64,000 bases of DNA, taken from NCBI RefSeq assembly GCF_000002995.4, contig NW_025062476.1, positions 1,619,501-1,683,500 of the forward strand, given 5' to 3'. The position numbers were made by a program, and so were the translations under genes. The notes beneath the pieces were generated by a model. The model was given only the letters and a program-made list of their open reading frames with translations. It did no database searches and was not told where the DNA came from. Source of the stretch: Brugia malayi (lineage: Eukaryota; Nematoda; Chromadorea; Rhabditida; Onchocercidae). Of the stretch, positions 38,829 through 50,008 are shown piece after piece (position 1 is the first letter of the stretch; each line of letters begins with the position of its first letter).

Positions 38829-41467
38829 ATGAGTACCATGGTTGTTCCAGAAATTTTTCAAAATTGTTCGTCTGAATATCGTATCAAAGATATTAAATAT
38901 ATTCAATGTCATATACCTATGAATGTAAATCCATGTAAATTATTAAAGGTTAGCTATTGTTTTTATAATCTTTAAAATAATTAATATAAAAAAAAAAAAC
39001 TTTTTTTGAAATAGAATTATTTTTTACCATTTTTATTTTTTTATTTTCTTCTAAAAAGTTTATTCTGTTTTAAATTGTTTCTTTTTTTTTTCTCTTTTTT
39101 TTTCAAGACATTTCCTTGAATTATCTCTGATATATTTTAATGTTTTATTAGTTTTAATAAATTAATAATTTCAAATAATAAGTAAATTTATTTTAGTCTT
39201 CAGGATAAGCACAATTATTTCCTGTTTCTTTTCAGGAATTACATGAAGCCAAAGATATTCGAAAGTATCTTTTTGCTACAATTCCACTTATACTCGCAAC
39301 AATTGCTATTTTGATAAATATTACTTATGGTATATTGATAATAGAGTTATGGCGAAGGAAAAAACTTGGGTAATTTCTTTTTTGCATTATATTTTTTGAG
39401 AATATAAAAGCCAAATAAAAATGTGTTGGGGATTTTTACAATAGAAATTTGTAAGAATGATAAAGTTAGACTAATTTATAAATAGATAGAATAATTAGAC
39501 TAATTTATAAACGGGATAATTAAACCAAGTTATAAACCGATACAAGAATTAGACTAATCTGTGAACCGACAGGATAATTAGACTAATTTGTGAACCGGTA
39601 GGATAATTAGACCAAGTTATAAATCGGTGAGATAATTAGACAATTCGTAAGCCGGTAAGATAATTAGACTAATTTATAAACCGGTAGGATTAATAAGACC
39701 AAGTTATAAATCGGTAGGATAATAAGACCAAATTATAAACGAGTAGAATAATTAGACTAATTTATAAACCGGTAGGTTAATAAGACCAAGTTATAAACGA
39801 GTAGAATAATTAGACTAATTTATAAACCGGTAGGATTAATAAGACCAAGTTATAAATCGGTAGGATAATAAGACCAAATTATAAACGAGTAGAATAATTA
39901 GACTAATTTATAAACCGGTAGGTTAATAAGACCAAGTTATAAACGAGTAGAATAATTAGACTAATTTATAAACCGGTAGGATTAATAAGACCAAGTTATA
40001 AATCGGTAGGATAATAAGACCAAATTATAAACGAGTAGAATAATTAGACTAATTTATAAACCGGTAGGTTAATAAGACCAAGTTATAAACGAGTAGAATA
40101 ATTAGACTAATTTATAAACCGGTAGGATTAATAAGACCAAGTTATAAATCGGTAGGATAATAAGACCAAATTATAAACGAGTAGAATAATTAGACTAATT
40201 TATAAACCGGTAGGATAATAAGACCAAGTTATAAACGAGTAGAATAATTAGACTAATTTATAAACCGGTAGGTTAATTAAACCAAGTTATAAACCGGTAG
40301 AACAATTCGACTAATTTGTAAAAATGATAGAAAAAAGAGAAAATAAAAAAAAAAAAAAAAAAGTGAAGACGAAATATGCGGAAATTTTAGTATGTAATTA
40401 TATCTTTTAGTATGATAAAAATAATTATTATTCGTTGATTTTTTTTTTTTTTTTTCATTTTATCTACTACATTAAATTTTAATCAATTTAAAATTTTAAA
40501 ATTTCGATTGAAATCTTTTTTTTTTTTTTTTTTTTTTTTTAGCTCATTGTGTCGATATAGCTTTCTGATAAGTAGAACGATAAGCAGTATTCTTGCACTG
40601 ATTCTTTTATACATTGTTTTAATTGCATGGAAATTTGAAATATTTCGATATGCATCTGCTGCTGCATTCATTTTAATCGGATCAATATCATTCTTAACAT
40701 TAGCTGGTAATTTTTAAATTTTTTTTTTTTTTTTTAAATTTCAGTTTTTCACGTTTTTTTTTTTTTTAAATTTCAGTTTTTCATGTTTTTTTTTTTTTAA
40801 ATTTCAGCTTTTCATGTTTTTTTTTTTTTTAAATTTCAGTTTTTCATGTTTTTTTTAATGTGCAAAATTTGATTCAATATTATAGCATATGAAAAAAACT
40901 TTTCACGTTTTTTTTTTTTTACTTTCTATCAATTTTTTGACTTTATTTTTAGCTAACTTTAAATCAATCATTTGTTTCACTTTTTTTCTTTCTCTACTTT
41001 AAATGATTAAAAATTTCAAATTTCACTTCTTTAAAAAAAAAAAAAAAATTTCAAGTTTCTATTAAACTATAAGGTTATTTTTTTTACAGGTACTTATGTT
41101 GCAATGACAGCATTACTTTATTTAGCAATTGTTCATCCATTAAAATATTTGTATTTGGTTAATGTTAAACGATGTTTTATTGTTATTGCAATTCTATGGC
41201 TTATTTCCATTGCTTTTTCGGTAATATTTGCTAAAATAAAAATCATTTTCTTTTTTTTTTTTTTTTTTTCGGATTTTTTAATTAATATTTGTAAAAAAAT
41301 TTTTATATTAGCCTTTTGTTTCAACTTTTTAAAAATGTTGGATAAAAAAATTTAAATACATTTCGAATCATTGTAAAATTTCCTAAAATTCATAAATCAA
41401 TCATATTTAGTAAAAAATATATGGGAAATTGCATTCAATAAAAAAAGTTTAAAAAATATTTAAATAA

Positions 41468-41499
<32 letters not shown>

Positions 41500-43237
41500 A
41501 AAAAATTATTTATTAATTTTAACCGATTTAATGAGTGAAAATTTCTAATAAATATTTTAGAAAATTTATGTTTAAATTTAGCTTTTTCTTGGTTTTTATG
41601 GTGCTACATTGTTTTATCCGCAAACAGCGCCAATTTATTGCTCATTTAATCGATGTCAACAGCCTATTGCTATATTTATTGTTTTTATGCTTTGTGTTTT
41701 TTTTATTATTGTCATTGCATTTTATCTAATTATACTTTATTTTATTCACAATCGTGATCGAACTAATCAATTGGTCAAATTTTTTAAATATTTCATTCAT
41801 TTATTTGAGTTTTAAAATTATTAATTTACAAAAAATGAGTTAGATTATGGTTAGATTAAATGTAAACAAAGCAAGAAAAGCAAAAATCAATCATTTATAG
41901 ATAAAGGAAATTAAAATATAAATATCTGATATTATCAATATATTTCATCCTCATTAATTTGATTAATACTGATAAGAGCAAATCAATCATTTATAAATGA
42001 TATAATAGAGGAAATTAAAGTATAAATATCTGATATTATCAATATATTTCATCCTCATTAATTTGATTAATACTGATAAGAGCAAATCAATCATTTATAG
42101 ATGATATAATAGAGGAAATTAAAGTATAAATATCTGATATTATCAATATATTTCATTTTCATTAATTTGATTAATACTGATAAGAGCAAATTTTTATTTA
42201 TCATTTTTTTTTCCTTTGCCAATTTTTAAATAATAATTTACAGTTCAGTTATTGAAATGAAGAAAAATTTTGCAGAATATTGATTGTTTGTTAAATAGCT
42301 GAATGAAAAATGAGAAAAGAAAAAATTTTTATCTTTTATAGATTATACAGAAAAAAATAGTTAATTTTATTTTATGCAAAATCTAATAGAGAATTGAAAT
42401 TGAAAATAAAAATATATGAAAAAATAGAAAAAAAAAAAAAAAAAACGTATATGTTTAATCCGGAAGTATCCGTAAAAATTTCTGAAAATTTCAGGATACT
42501 GATATAACAATAAGAAATAATGTACGAACAATGAATAGATTAGCATTAAATATGGTGACATTTACTATTGGTTCATTACCGATTCTTATTGTTGCAGCAA
42601 TTGCAACAGCTAATTTAAAAAATCTAACTATTTTAGGTAAACTTATATTTTATCATTTTTTTTTTTTCTTTTTTTCATTCATACCGACTATAATTTTTTT
42701 CGGAAAAATAACAGAAATAAGATTCATACCGATTTTTTCGGAAATTTCGGAAATGTATTACTTAAAATTCGAATTAAATAAACATTGTTTCTACAATTAG
42801 ATGATGAACAAATCTTCTAACAATAAATTATTCAATAAGGATAATTTTACAAGCAAACTATGCGCTACTATTGTAATTCGATTGGATGATAGAATTTTAA
42901 AATTCATTTTAATTTATTTAATACAATTATTATTTATATATTTGATTAAAACTTAAAATGTATATATTACACTTACTTACTTACTTACTTACTTACAGGT
43001 TTGGGTGATAAATCATCGTGTAAAACATTCCTTCATGGAAGACTCTTCTTACAAGTGGAAATTTTAGCTTGTACGGCGGCAATTGTTTGGGTATTAGCAA
43101 TGATCTTTGATCCAATTATTAATTTTTTCGCTGACCCAAATTTCATCGATTCAATTCGATCATGGTTTTCATGTATTAAATTTCAAATTCCACCACTACG
43201 GCTATTATTTTTGCATAAATCAAACAGTAACAGTTGA
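38829..43237 (+). CDS. Seven-transmembrane receptor, nematode GPCR type, complete
   Basis: Exons 38829-38948, 39236-39369, 40543-40706, 41090-41220, 41582-41773, 42495-42636 and 42999-43237 total 1122 nt, 373 aa, all phases closing. The N-terminus is extracellular-like with Asn-Cys-Ser (NCSS) and several Cys. Seven hydrophobic segments follow. TM1 (about 50-73) is followed by a basic loop, IELWRRKKLG. TM3 ends in YLAIVHPLKY, replacing the DRY box in the usual (R)YxxIxxPLxY arrangement. Extracellular loop 2 has Cys residues (IYCSFNRCQQP). TM5 is followed by HNRDRTNQ. TM7 carries DPIINFF in place of NPxxY. The rhodopsin-like fold is clear. The subfamily and ligand are not; nematode chemoreceptor or peptide-receptor families are both possible. 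Intron 2 carries a higher-order minisatellite and intron 3 an array of decoy acceptors. Confidence 0.85.
39425..40320. repeat. 29-bp minisatellite with 146-bp higher-order unit
   Basis: Monomers of 29-30 bp start GACTAATTTATAAACCGGTA or GACCAAGTTATAAACGAGTA, in receptor intron 2. From about 39665 to 40230 five distinguishable monomers recur in fixed order, giving a 146-bp higher-order unit repeated about 3.7 times (marker monomer GACCAAATTATAAACGAGTA at about 39726, 39872, 40018 and 40164). The edges (39425-39660 and after 40240) are diverged, unordered monomers. Confidence 0.95.
40712..40850 (+). repeat. ~32-bp repeat containing acceptor-like motifs
   Basis: Four copies of a unit of poly(T) followed by AAATTTCAGTTTTTCATG, at the start of receptor intron 3. 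Each contains a strong-looking acceptor, with AG at 40743-40744, 40775-40776, 40806-40807 and 40838-40839. The true acceptor is at 41088-41089. Confidence 0.9.
41880..42192. repeat. ~100-bp tandem repeat (3 copies) in receptor intron 5
   Basis: Three near-identical copies of a unit with AAATCAATCATTTATAGATG, GGAAATTAAAGTATAAATAT, CTGATATTATCAATATATTT and TTAATTTGATTAATACTGAT. The first copy lacks part of the GATATAATAGA segment. Confidence 0.93.
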
Positions 43238-43756
43238 ACAAAGTGGACATTTCATCTATGTCACATTAATTTCTAAAAATTTATTACCTTTTTAGAAATT
43301 AATCTTATCAAATTAATCATTATCATCGTTTATTTGTTATCAGTGCAACAATAGCAATCAAAATTTTGATTATTTGTTAATATTCAAATTATATATGTAA
43401 CTTATTAGTCATCGATTTGTTGTTTAATAATTCAAATTTGAAAAATTAATTTTGTTTTTCTTTTTCTTTTTCAAAAAATTTGACCTTTACAATTTTATAA
43501 AGTTTGTATTTTATTAAATAATATAATTTTTTCTTAACGATCAAAATTATTGCTGTTTAAATGTAGTTATTTTAATTTTATATTCGTAAATGAAATTATT
43601 TTGTTGAAAAATGCTTTAGTTCTTGTTTTACTATTTTTTTAAAATTAGAATTATTTATATTTTATAATTTTATTTTGCAGCTGAATAAATTGCAATAATT
43701 TTGTTTGATTAGCATACAATTTAACAAATTCTATGGGAATTTTACTCGTTGAGAGA

Positions 43757-44120
43757 TCAATTATTGATGATTCATGTATGTAATCACCATTTACTCGTTA
43801 TGATCATACTGTTAAAAATAATTAAAGAATTATCAATAATTCTTTCTCTCTCCCTCTCCCTCCCTCTCTCTCTCCCTCTCTCCCTCCCTCTCTCCCTCTC
43901 CCTCTCTCTCTCCTACCTGTTTATATATTATTCATAATATCAATTATTGATGAATCATGTATATAATCACAATTTACTCGTTATGATCATACTGTTAAAA
44001 ATAATTGAAAGAATTATCAATACTTCTCTCTCTCCCTCTCTCTCTCTCTCTCCCTCTCTCTCTTCTACCCGTTTATATATTATTAATAATATCAATTATT
44101 GATGAATCATGTATATAATC
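43757..44120. repeat. Segmental repeat (150-185 bp, 2.3 copies) carrying TC microsatellites
   Basis: Each unit runs TCAATTATTGATGAATCATG, TATATAATCACAATTTACTC, GTTATGATCATACTGTTAAA, a (TC/CCTC)n tract, then CTACCTGTTTATATATTATT. Units begin near 43757, 43941 and 44093 (partial). The TC tracts differ in length (about 68 versus 40 nt), accounting for the unit size difference. Confidence 0.92.
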
Positions 44121-46391
44121 ACAATTTTCCAATTCATATAAGCACAATATAACGATAAATTACAATGATACACTTGGAATATCACAAATAAATCAAAAAT
44201 GTAACAATTTGGAAAGAATAAATCAATGATTCATTGATAAAATTGATGAATCATTTTATGATAATATCATCCTAATACATGTCATTTTCTGTTCATTCTT
44301 GTTTTAATTAAAAGATTTTATTCTTTTATTTTTAGATTTTATTTTTTTACTTCTTTAAAAATGATCTGTAATTTATAATTTTTTGTATGGATTGATTAAA
44401 TTTAACTAAAATTAATAATTAATTTCAATTTAAGCAACGTAAAAGATTGAAAATATTTTTTTAATGCTAATGGAAATATAAGATTAAAGATAAAAGATAC
44501 ATACAAAATGTATAAGTGATATCAAAAATTGTTATTTATCAAATTTTTTTTTAAAAAAAAAAAAAAAATAAAATAAAATAAAGGAGAAAAAAAGAGGAAA
44601 ACATGGAGAAGTAGCAATTTAGTATGTGACAAAGATTTTTGAAAATTAGAAATTTTATTATTTTTTTATTTTCAAAAAAAAAAAAAAGAAATTAATAAAT
44701 AAAATCAAACAGATGTGCTAAGGGTGATATAATGACTAAATTGTTAATAAATTAATTAATGGAAAAAGAATTATTAAATTTATTTAAAAAGTACAAAGAT
44801 TACTGTAAACTGAACTTGAAAAAAATATTTTTGAAGAAGAAATTAGAAAAAGAAAAATTTGTCAAAATAGTTTTACTGATTGATTTTTTGAACATATCAA
44901 CCTAGAAATGCTTCATTAATTTTCTTCATTCCTTTTTCTTATCAAATACATTCTTCCCTTCTTCTCTTTCTTATCACTTATCAGTGCACAATTTTATTTA
45001 TTTACAAAGTGATAAGATGAGAAAATGCTATATGCTTTTTTATAAATTTATATTTGTAAGGTTTATGTGACTATTTATTATTGTTTATTACTTGATAAAA
45101 TTTATTCTCACCTAACTTATTTAGAAAGTAATTGTTAATTACTAATTAATTTAAATGGATTGTTACTCGTATTGATTTAAACCTGTTTGATAAATTGTAA
45201 ATAACAACATTTTTCCTTTCACATCTTCAACACAATTTAAATTTACTAAATTTCAATGCAATAATTACTAGCCATTTTAAAAGAAATATATTTTACAAAT
45301 AAGTTAGAAAAAATTTTTATGTTTTATTTTTATTTTTTAAATTAATAAAAATCAAAATTTGAAAAGAAAAAGCAATAGCGAATTATTGTTAATTATGTTA
45401 GGAAGAATTGATGGAAAGAATCAAACAAATTGATAAGAATGATAAAGTTTAAGTAAATAATATTCAATCATTATTACCTTTTATGGCAAGAGGATAGAAA
45501 CTTATATTATTTATTGTATATTTTAAAAAAATAAAAATTTCCTTTCTCATTTTTTGTTTGTCGTTTTTATGATAGTTTAAAAATAAAATGTAAAATTATT
45601 ACAATAACATAAAACAGTTATCGATTAAGAAATAATTAGCATATTTGAATTATATTAAAATAATTTAGAGTTGTTGACAAAGTGATAAAGATATATTATC
45701 ATAATAAGCTTATTGTTTCATTTGCTTATTTATTTGTTTATTCACTTCGTTATACTTTCTTAAAACTATCAAAAATTTTTGAAAGAAATAATATTACGCA
45801 AAGTAATCAAATTTGTAAAAAAAAAAAAATTATTTTCCCTTTCAGTTCTAAATTAGTATGAAAATTTCAATAAATATAAAAGTAAATAAAATGATGCATT
45901 TATTATTTTATTTGTTTGTTATCATGAAATGTCGCATTTCTAAATTCCTCCTACTTTTTTCTACTAATCTAATTTATGTTTGTCATTTAGGGGGGGAAAG
46001 AAAAAAGAGGATAAAAGAGTGCTTTATGATTTAAATCAAATTTCTCTATTAATTCTGAAATTTACAATTTTCTAAAAATTTCTATTTTTGCTAAGTTTTA
46101 ATTTTTCCATTGCTTCAATTTTTGCTAAATTTCAGTTTTCTTTTTTTTTTTTTTATTAAAAAAATAAAACATAACAATACTGTAGCTTCTTCTTTACTGT
46201 AAATTGGAACCGGATAATTTAAATTCAGATTTAAAAGGTATAGAAATTTCAAATTTTAACGAACGCAGTTTGTGTTTTTTTCTGTCATATTAACATTTTG
46301 AAAAATTCAAAAAAAAAAAAAGAAAAAATTCGATTTAATGGACAATTATATTCTATAATAATTATATTCACAGTGAACTGCTTTTATTTTC

Positions 46392-46440
46392 AGGTTTTTG
46401 TCATTCAGGAAAAATTGTGGAATACTTTCCTTTGTGCACA
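46392..46440 (+). promoter_or_regulatory. Candidate SL acceptor / 5' UTR of ribokinase
   Basis: CTTTTATTTTCAG ends at 46393, 47 bases before the ATG. It fits the nematode acceptor consensus and no coding exon lies upstream, so it is a likely trans-splice site. Inference. Confidence 0.5.
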
Positions 46441-46965
46441 ATGATTGATATTGTTGTTTACGGAAGTATTGCACAAGATTTAGTAAGGTAATTTGAAATT
46501 TTAAGAAAAAAAAAATTATAAGAAATATAAAATGTACAAAATTTTGAGATGTTAGTTTGTAATAATCATAACTAATCTATTAAGCTATCTTCAATAAGTA
46601 AAATCGTAATCATTTTTCTTTTCCATAAATTTACATTGATTTCTTATTATTGAGCAGGATGCATTTACCGGAATGATTTTATCATTTTCCGATAATTATT
46701 ACCTGTAAAAGACTAAATTATTTCCTAGCATAAATTCAGTATTTTATTTCGTTTCATTTTTCTTTCATCAAACTTATTTCATTATCATCGTTTCTCTCAG
46801 AATGAACTATTAATTAAAAAATTTTAAGTTATACGGATCAATTTCCACGACCAGGTGAAACGATAAAAGGTATATTTGAGACATCATCAGGTGGAAAAGG
46901 TGCTAATCAAGCTGCTCAAGCTGCTATGTTAGGTGCTACAGTATACATCATTGGAAAAGTAAGTG

Positions 46966-46999
<34 letters not shown>

Positions 47000-48790
47000 A
47001 CTACTACTATTACTACTACTACTACTATTATTAATATTATTATTGTTATTATTATTTCATTATATCATTTTATCAGAAAGAAGAAGTGCTATATAAGAAC
47101 TTTAAAAACTTTTGGCGTAATAAACGTAATCCATTTTAACTTTTTATGGTTTTTTTTTTTTTTTTTTTTCCTAATGAGAAATAATAATAATAATAAAAAA
47201 AAAAAAAAAAAAACGTTATGATAATGAGTGATATAAATGAGAAATGGCTAATGATTCATTGATATATTAAATCCATTTAAATTATGCAAATTATCCAATC
47301 ATTCAATCACTGTGATTTACGATCGTTAATTTATCCTAACAAATTATAATTGCATTTTAAGGTTGGCAAAGATGTATTTGGAGTAAGTAATGTGGAAAAT
47401 TTAAAAACTTTTGGTGTAAATACTAAATATATTGAAATGAGTGAGAGCAGAAAAACTGGCTGTGCTACAATAATTGTTACAAAAGATGGTATATAATATT
47501 GTATTATTGTTCTTTTTCTTTTTTTTATATATATTTTTCAATAATAAATTCGCTTATTACATACAAAATGTTACAGTGAATTCTGCATGAGAAATTTACC
47601 TCTGAAAGCATTTGAAAAATTTAAGGTGAAAATTCGATAGTAATTGCACCAGGTGCAAATTTGGAATCTTTATCATTACCAATTGATGAATTGGATGAAA
47701 TTATCGCTAACACAAAATTGGTACTTTGTCAAAATGAAACAATCTATGAATCTGTACGAAGAATATTTGAATTAGCTAGGAAGCATAATGGTTTGGAGTT
47801 CTTTTTTTTTGAACTATTTTAACAATTACTGAAAGTTATTTCAAAAATTATTTCGTCGTATAAGTCATAAATAATAGTAAAATTTCAAAATTGTTTTAAT
47901 TTCAACGTTTCAAAATCTTCCAAAGATTGAAAAGTTGAAAAATTTAAAAAAAAAAATGAGTATGTTTTCAGTGCAAACATTTCTCAATTATGCACCAGTT
48001 GAAGTGACTTTCGCTAAAAGTATTTTAAAATTGGCAGATATATTATGCACAAATGAAATTGAGGTAGACCTGAAACGATAAGTTTACAATCTCAATTAAT
48101 AATAATACGTTGACCGACTACCTATTTATTACTAATAATAAATGATATAGCTTTGAAATATATATATGGAATTACCTAAAATTTATACTTAATATTGGAT
48201 TACGTATAAATGTCACAAAGAAATTAAAGCCAAAAACTTTTTCAAATACTTCATCTTCACCTATCTTTTATAAAATTTTTGATCTTAAACTTCTCTCAAT
48301 TACATTCCTCAAAATTTTTGCATCGTTTCAGACGGAATATCTCGCAGATCAACGTATTGAAACTATTGAAGATGCTCAAGAAAGTGCCAAAAAATTACTA
48401 CAAGCAGGTCCATCAATTGTCATTTTAACGCTTGGTGCAAAAGGTGTCACATATGCTACCAAACAAGGTGACTCAGGTCATATAACAGTACCAACAGTTA
48501 AAGTTGTTGAAACTACGGTAAGAATTATACAAAACATATATTTTCCAAATGAAATTTGTCTATATTGCAATTAGTGTTGAGCAGCAATTCGAATTATTAA
48601 ATACACCTTGTAGGGTGCTGGTGATAGTTTCTGTGGCGCATTTGCATATTTCTTCGTGAAACGACCTGAATTGAAATTAAAAGAACAGATTCGACGTGCT
48701 GCATATATTTCTACTCTTTCGGTACAACGAAAAGGTAGCCGTGATTCATATCTGTGGCCAAAAGATTTACCTCCTGACTTACTCACATAA
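46441..48790 (+). CDS. RBKS: Ribokinase (PfkB family), complete
   Basis: Phosphorylates D-ribose to ribose-5-phosphate with ATP in the cytosol, feeding the pentose phosphate pathway and nucleotide synthesis. Exons 46441-46487, 46829-46958, 47362-47488, 47626-47790, 47972-48063, 48332-48517 and 48614-48790 total 924 nt, 307 aa (E. coli enzyme 309), all phases closing. Start IDIVVYGSIAQDLV is the family's first beta strand. Sugar-site motif SSGGKGANQA falls at residues 35-44. KTGCATIIV and LCQNE (NE pair) follow. The PfkB signature TGAGDSFCGAF has the predicted catalytic base Asp253. C-terminal RRAAYISTLSVQRKG matches the monovalent-cation and adenine-binding end. No key residue is missing. AATAAA at 48871-48876 is a plausible polyadenylation signal. 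Convergent with the next gene. Confidence 0.96.
46965..47058. repeat. Trinucleotide microsatellite (TTA/CTA)n
   Basis: Runs of TTA switch to CTA and back, at the 5' end of ribokinase intron 2, a few bases after the donor GTAAGT. Confidence 0.93.
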
Positions 48791-49502
48791 GCTTCAAAAC
48801 TTTACCCATTCCCAACATTTGCTAATTTTTCAAAATTAATCAAAAGAAAAAAAAAAAAAAAAAAACTGAAAATAAATACTTGCTTCTTCTCGTCAATCTT
48901 TCAAGTGCATCAACAAAATATAATCAAACATCAAATTCGTTCTTCAAAATGACTAGATATTCAACTTTTAACTTCAATATTAACACATAATGGTACACCT
49001 CAAGCAAGTAACGATGCAAATCAGTTAGAATACTGCTACATCTGCACTGATTGCCGTAAATTCACTTATCTGTCAAGAAGTACAACAATAACTGACACAT
49101 AATACAGCTAATCTTTTAGTAGTAATACAAATAAAACAACCATAAAACAATGATATTAAAAATATATTTTTTTTATAATAATTTGGAACAAAATGATGAG
49201 CAAAAGTTATGCCCTGGCATTATGATTTATATCTATTTGATCTTGTATTATCGGTTCCATTATTTTTTTTATTAGAAATAAACTATGAAAATTTCGTCTT
49301 AACTTGTTTTCTACGATAATATTATATTTCATTTGTTTTAGCATATAAAATGAATGATATTACTAATGCTTGTGAATGTAACCTACTTCATTCACTTATT
49401 TATTTCCAGAAACTGTCGCGTCCATAAACATTTCAAACTTTTTCCTTTCAATTTTCACATCAAGTTTAACAATGATCCTCCTTGCACAGATAATTTCAAA
49501 TT

Positions 49503-49549
<47 letters not shown>

Positions 49550-50008
49550 GTTTTTACTTCTATTACACTCAGTTATAAAGCAATCAAATATGTAATACAA
49601 GAAGGAGAGAAAAAAAAAAAAAAACCTTAACATATACAGTAGACAGCAAATAATCTTATTCAAATCACGAAGGATTTATTCAAAAATAAAGATTAATTGT
49701 CAATACTCCATCAAGTAAAATAATCTTCTATGAAGAATAATTTTTTTTCAGCAAACAATGTACCAAACGAATTTTTGACTAATTTTCATTTTTTGAACAA
49801 AATTTTTAGAATTGACATAAAAAAAACGTCACTTGAGAAATGTATCAATTAAAATGAGATCGTAGCAAAAATCAAAAAAACTGAAACAATAACAGCAAAA
49901 AAGAAAACTATTCTAAATCCAATTATAAAATTTAAAAGAAATACAAGAAAACAAGGATCGGAGATACGAAAGATCTAAAAAAAAAAAAAAAAAAACATTA
50001 TTCAAATT
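48791..50008. other. Tail-to-tail intergenic region (ribokinase / RRM-like gene)
   Basis: Holds both 3' UTRs. Contains a (CT)n microsatellite of about 42 nt at 49506-49547 and A-rich tracts. No coding exon seen. Confidence 0.55.

Larger units (their letters stand above)
43238..46440. other. AT-rich intergenic region upstream of ribokinase
   Basis: 3.2 kb with no recognised coding exon. It contains the receptor 3' UTR, the TC-microsatellite segmental repeat (43757-44120) and many A/T homopolymers. A candidate SL acceptor lies at its right end (46392-46393). Confidence 0.55.

Noticed and set aside
41133..41324. Minus-strand Lys-rich frame over the receptor exon
   Set aside because: Antisense of the TM4 exon and a poly(T) intron tract.
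43749..43937. 62-aa frame with Leu-Ser repeats
   Set aside because: Encoded by the TC microsatellite; no splice or homology support.
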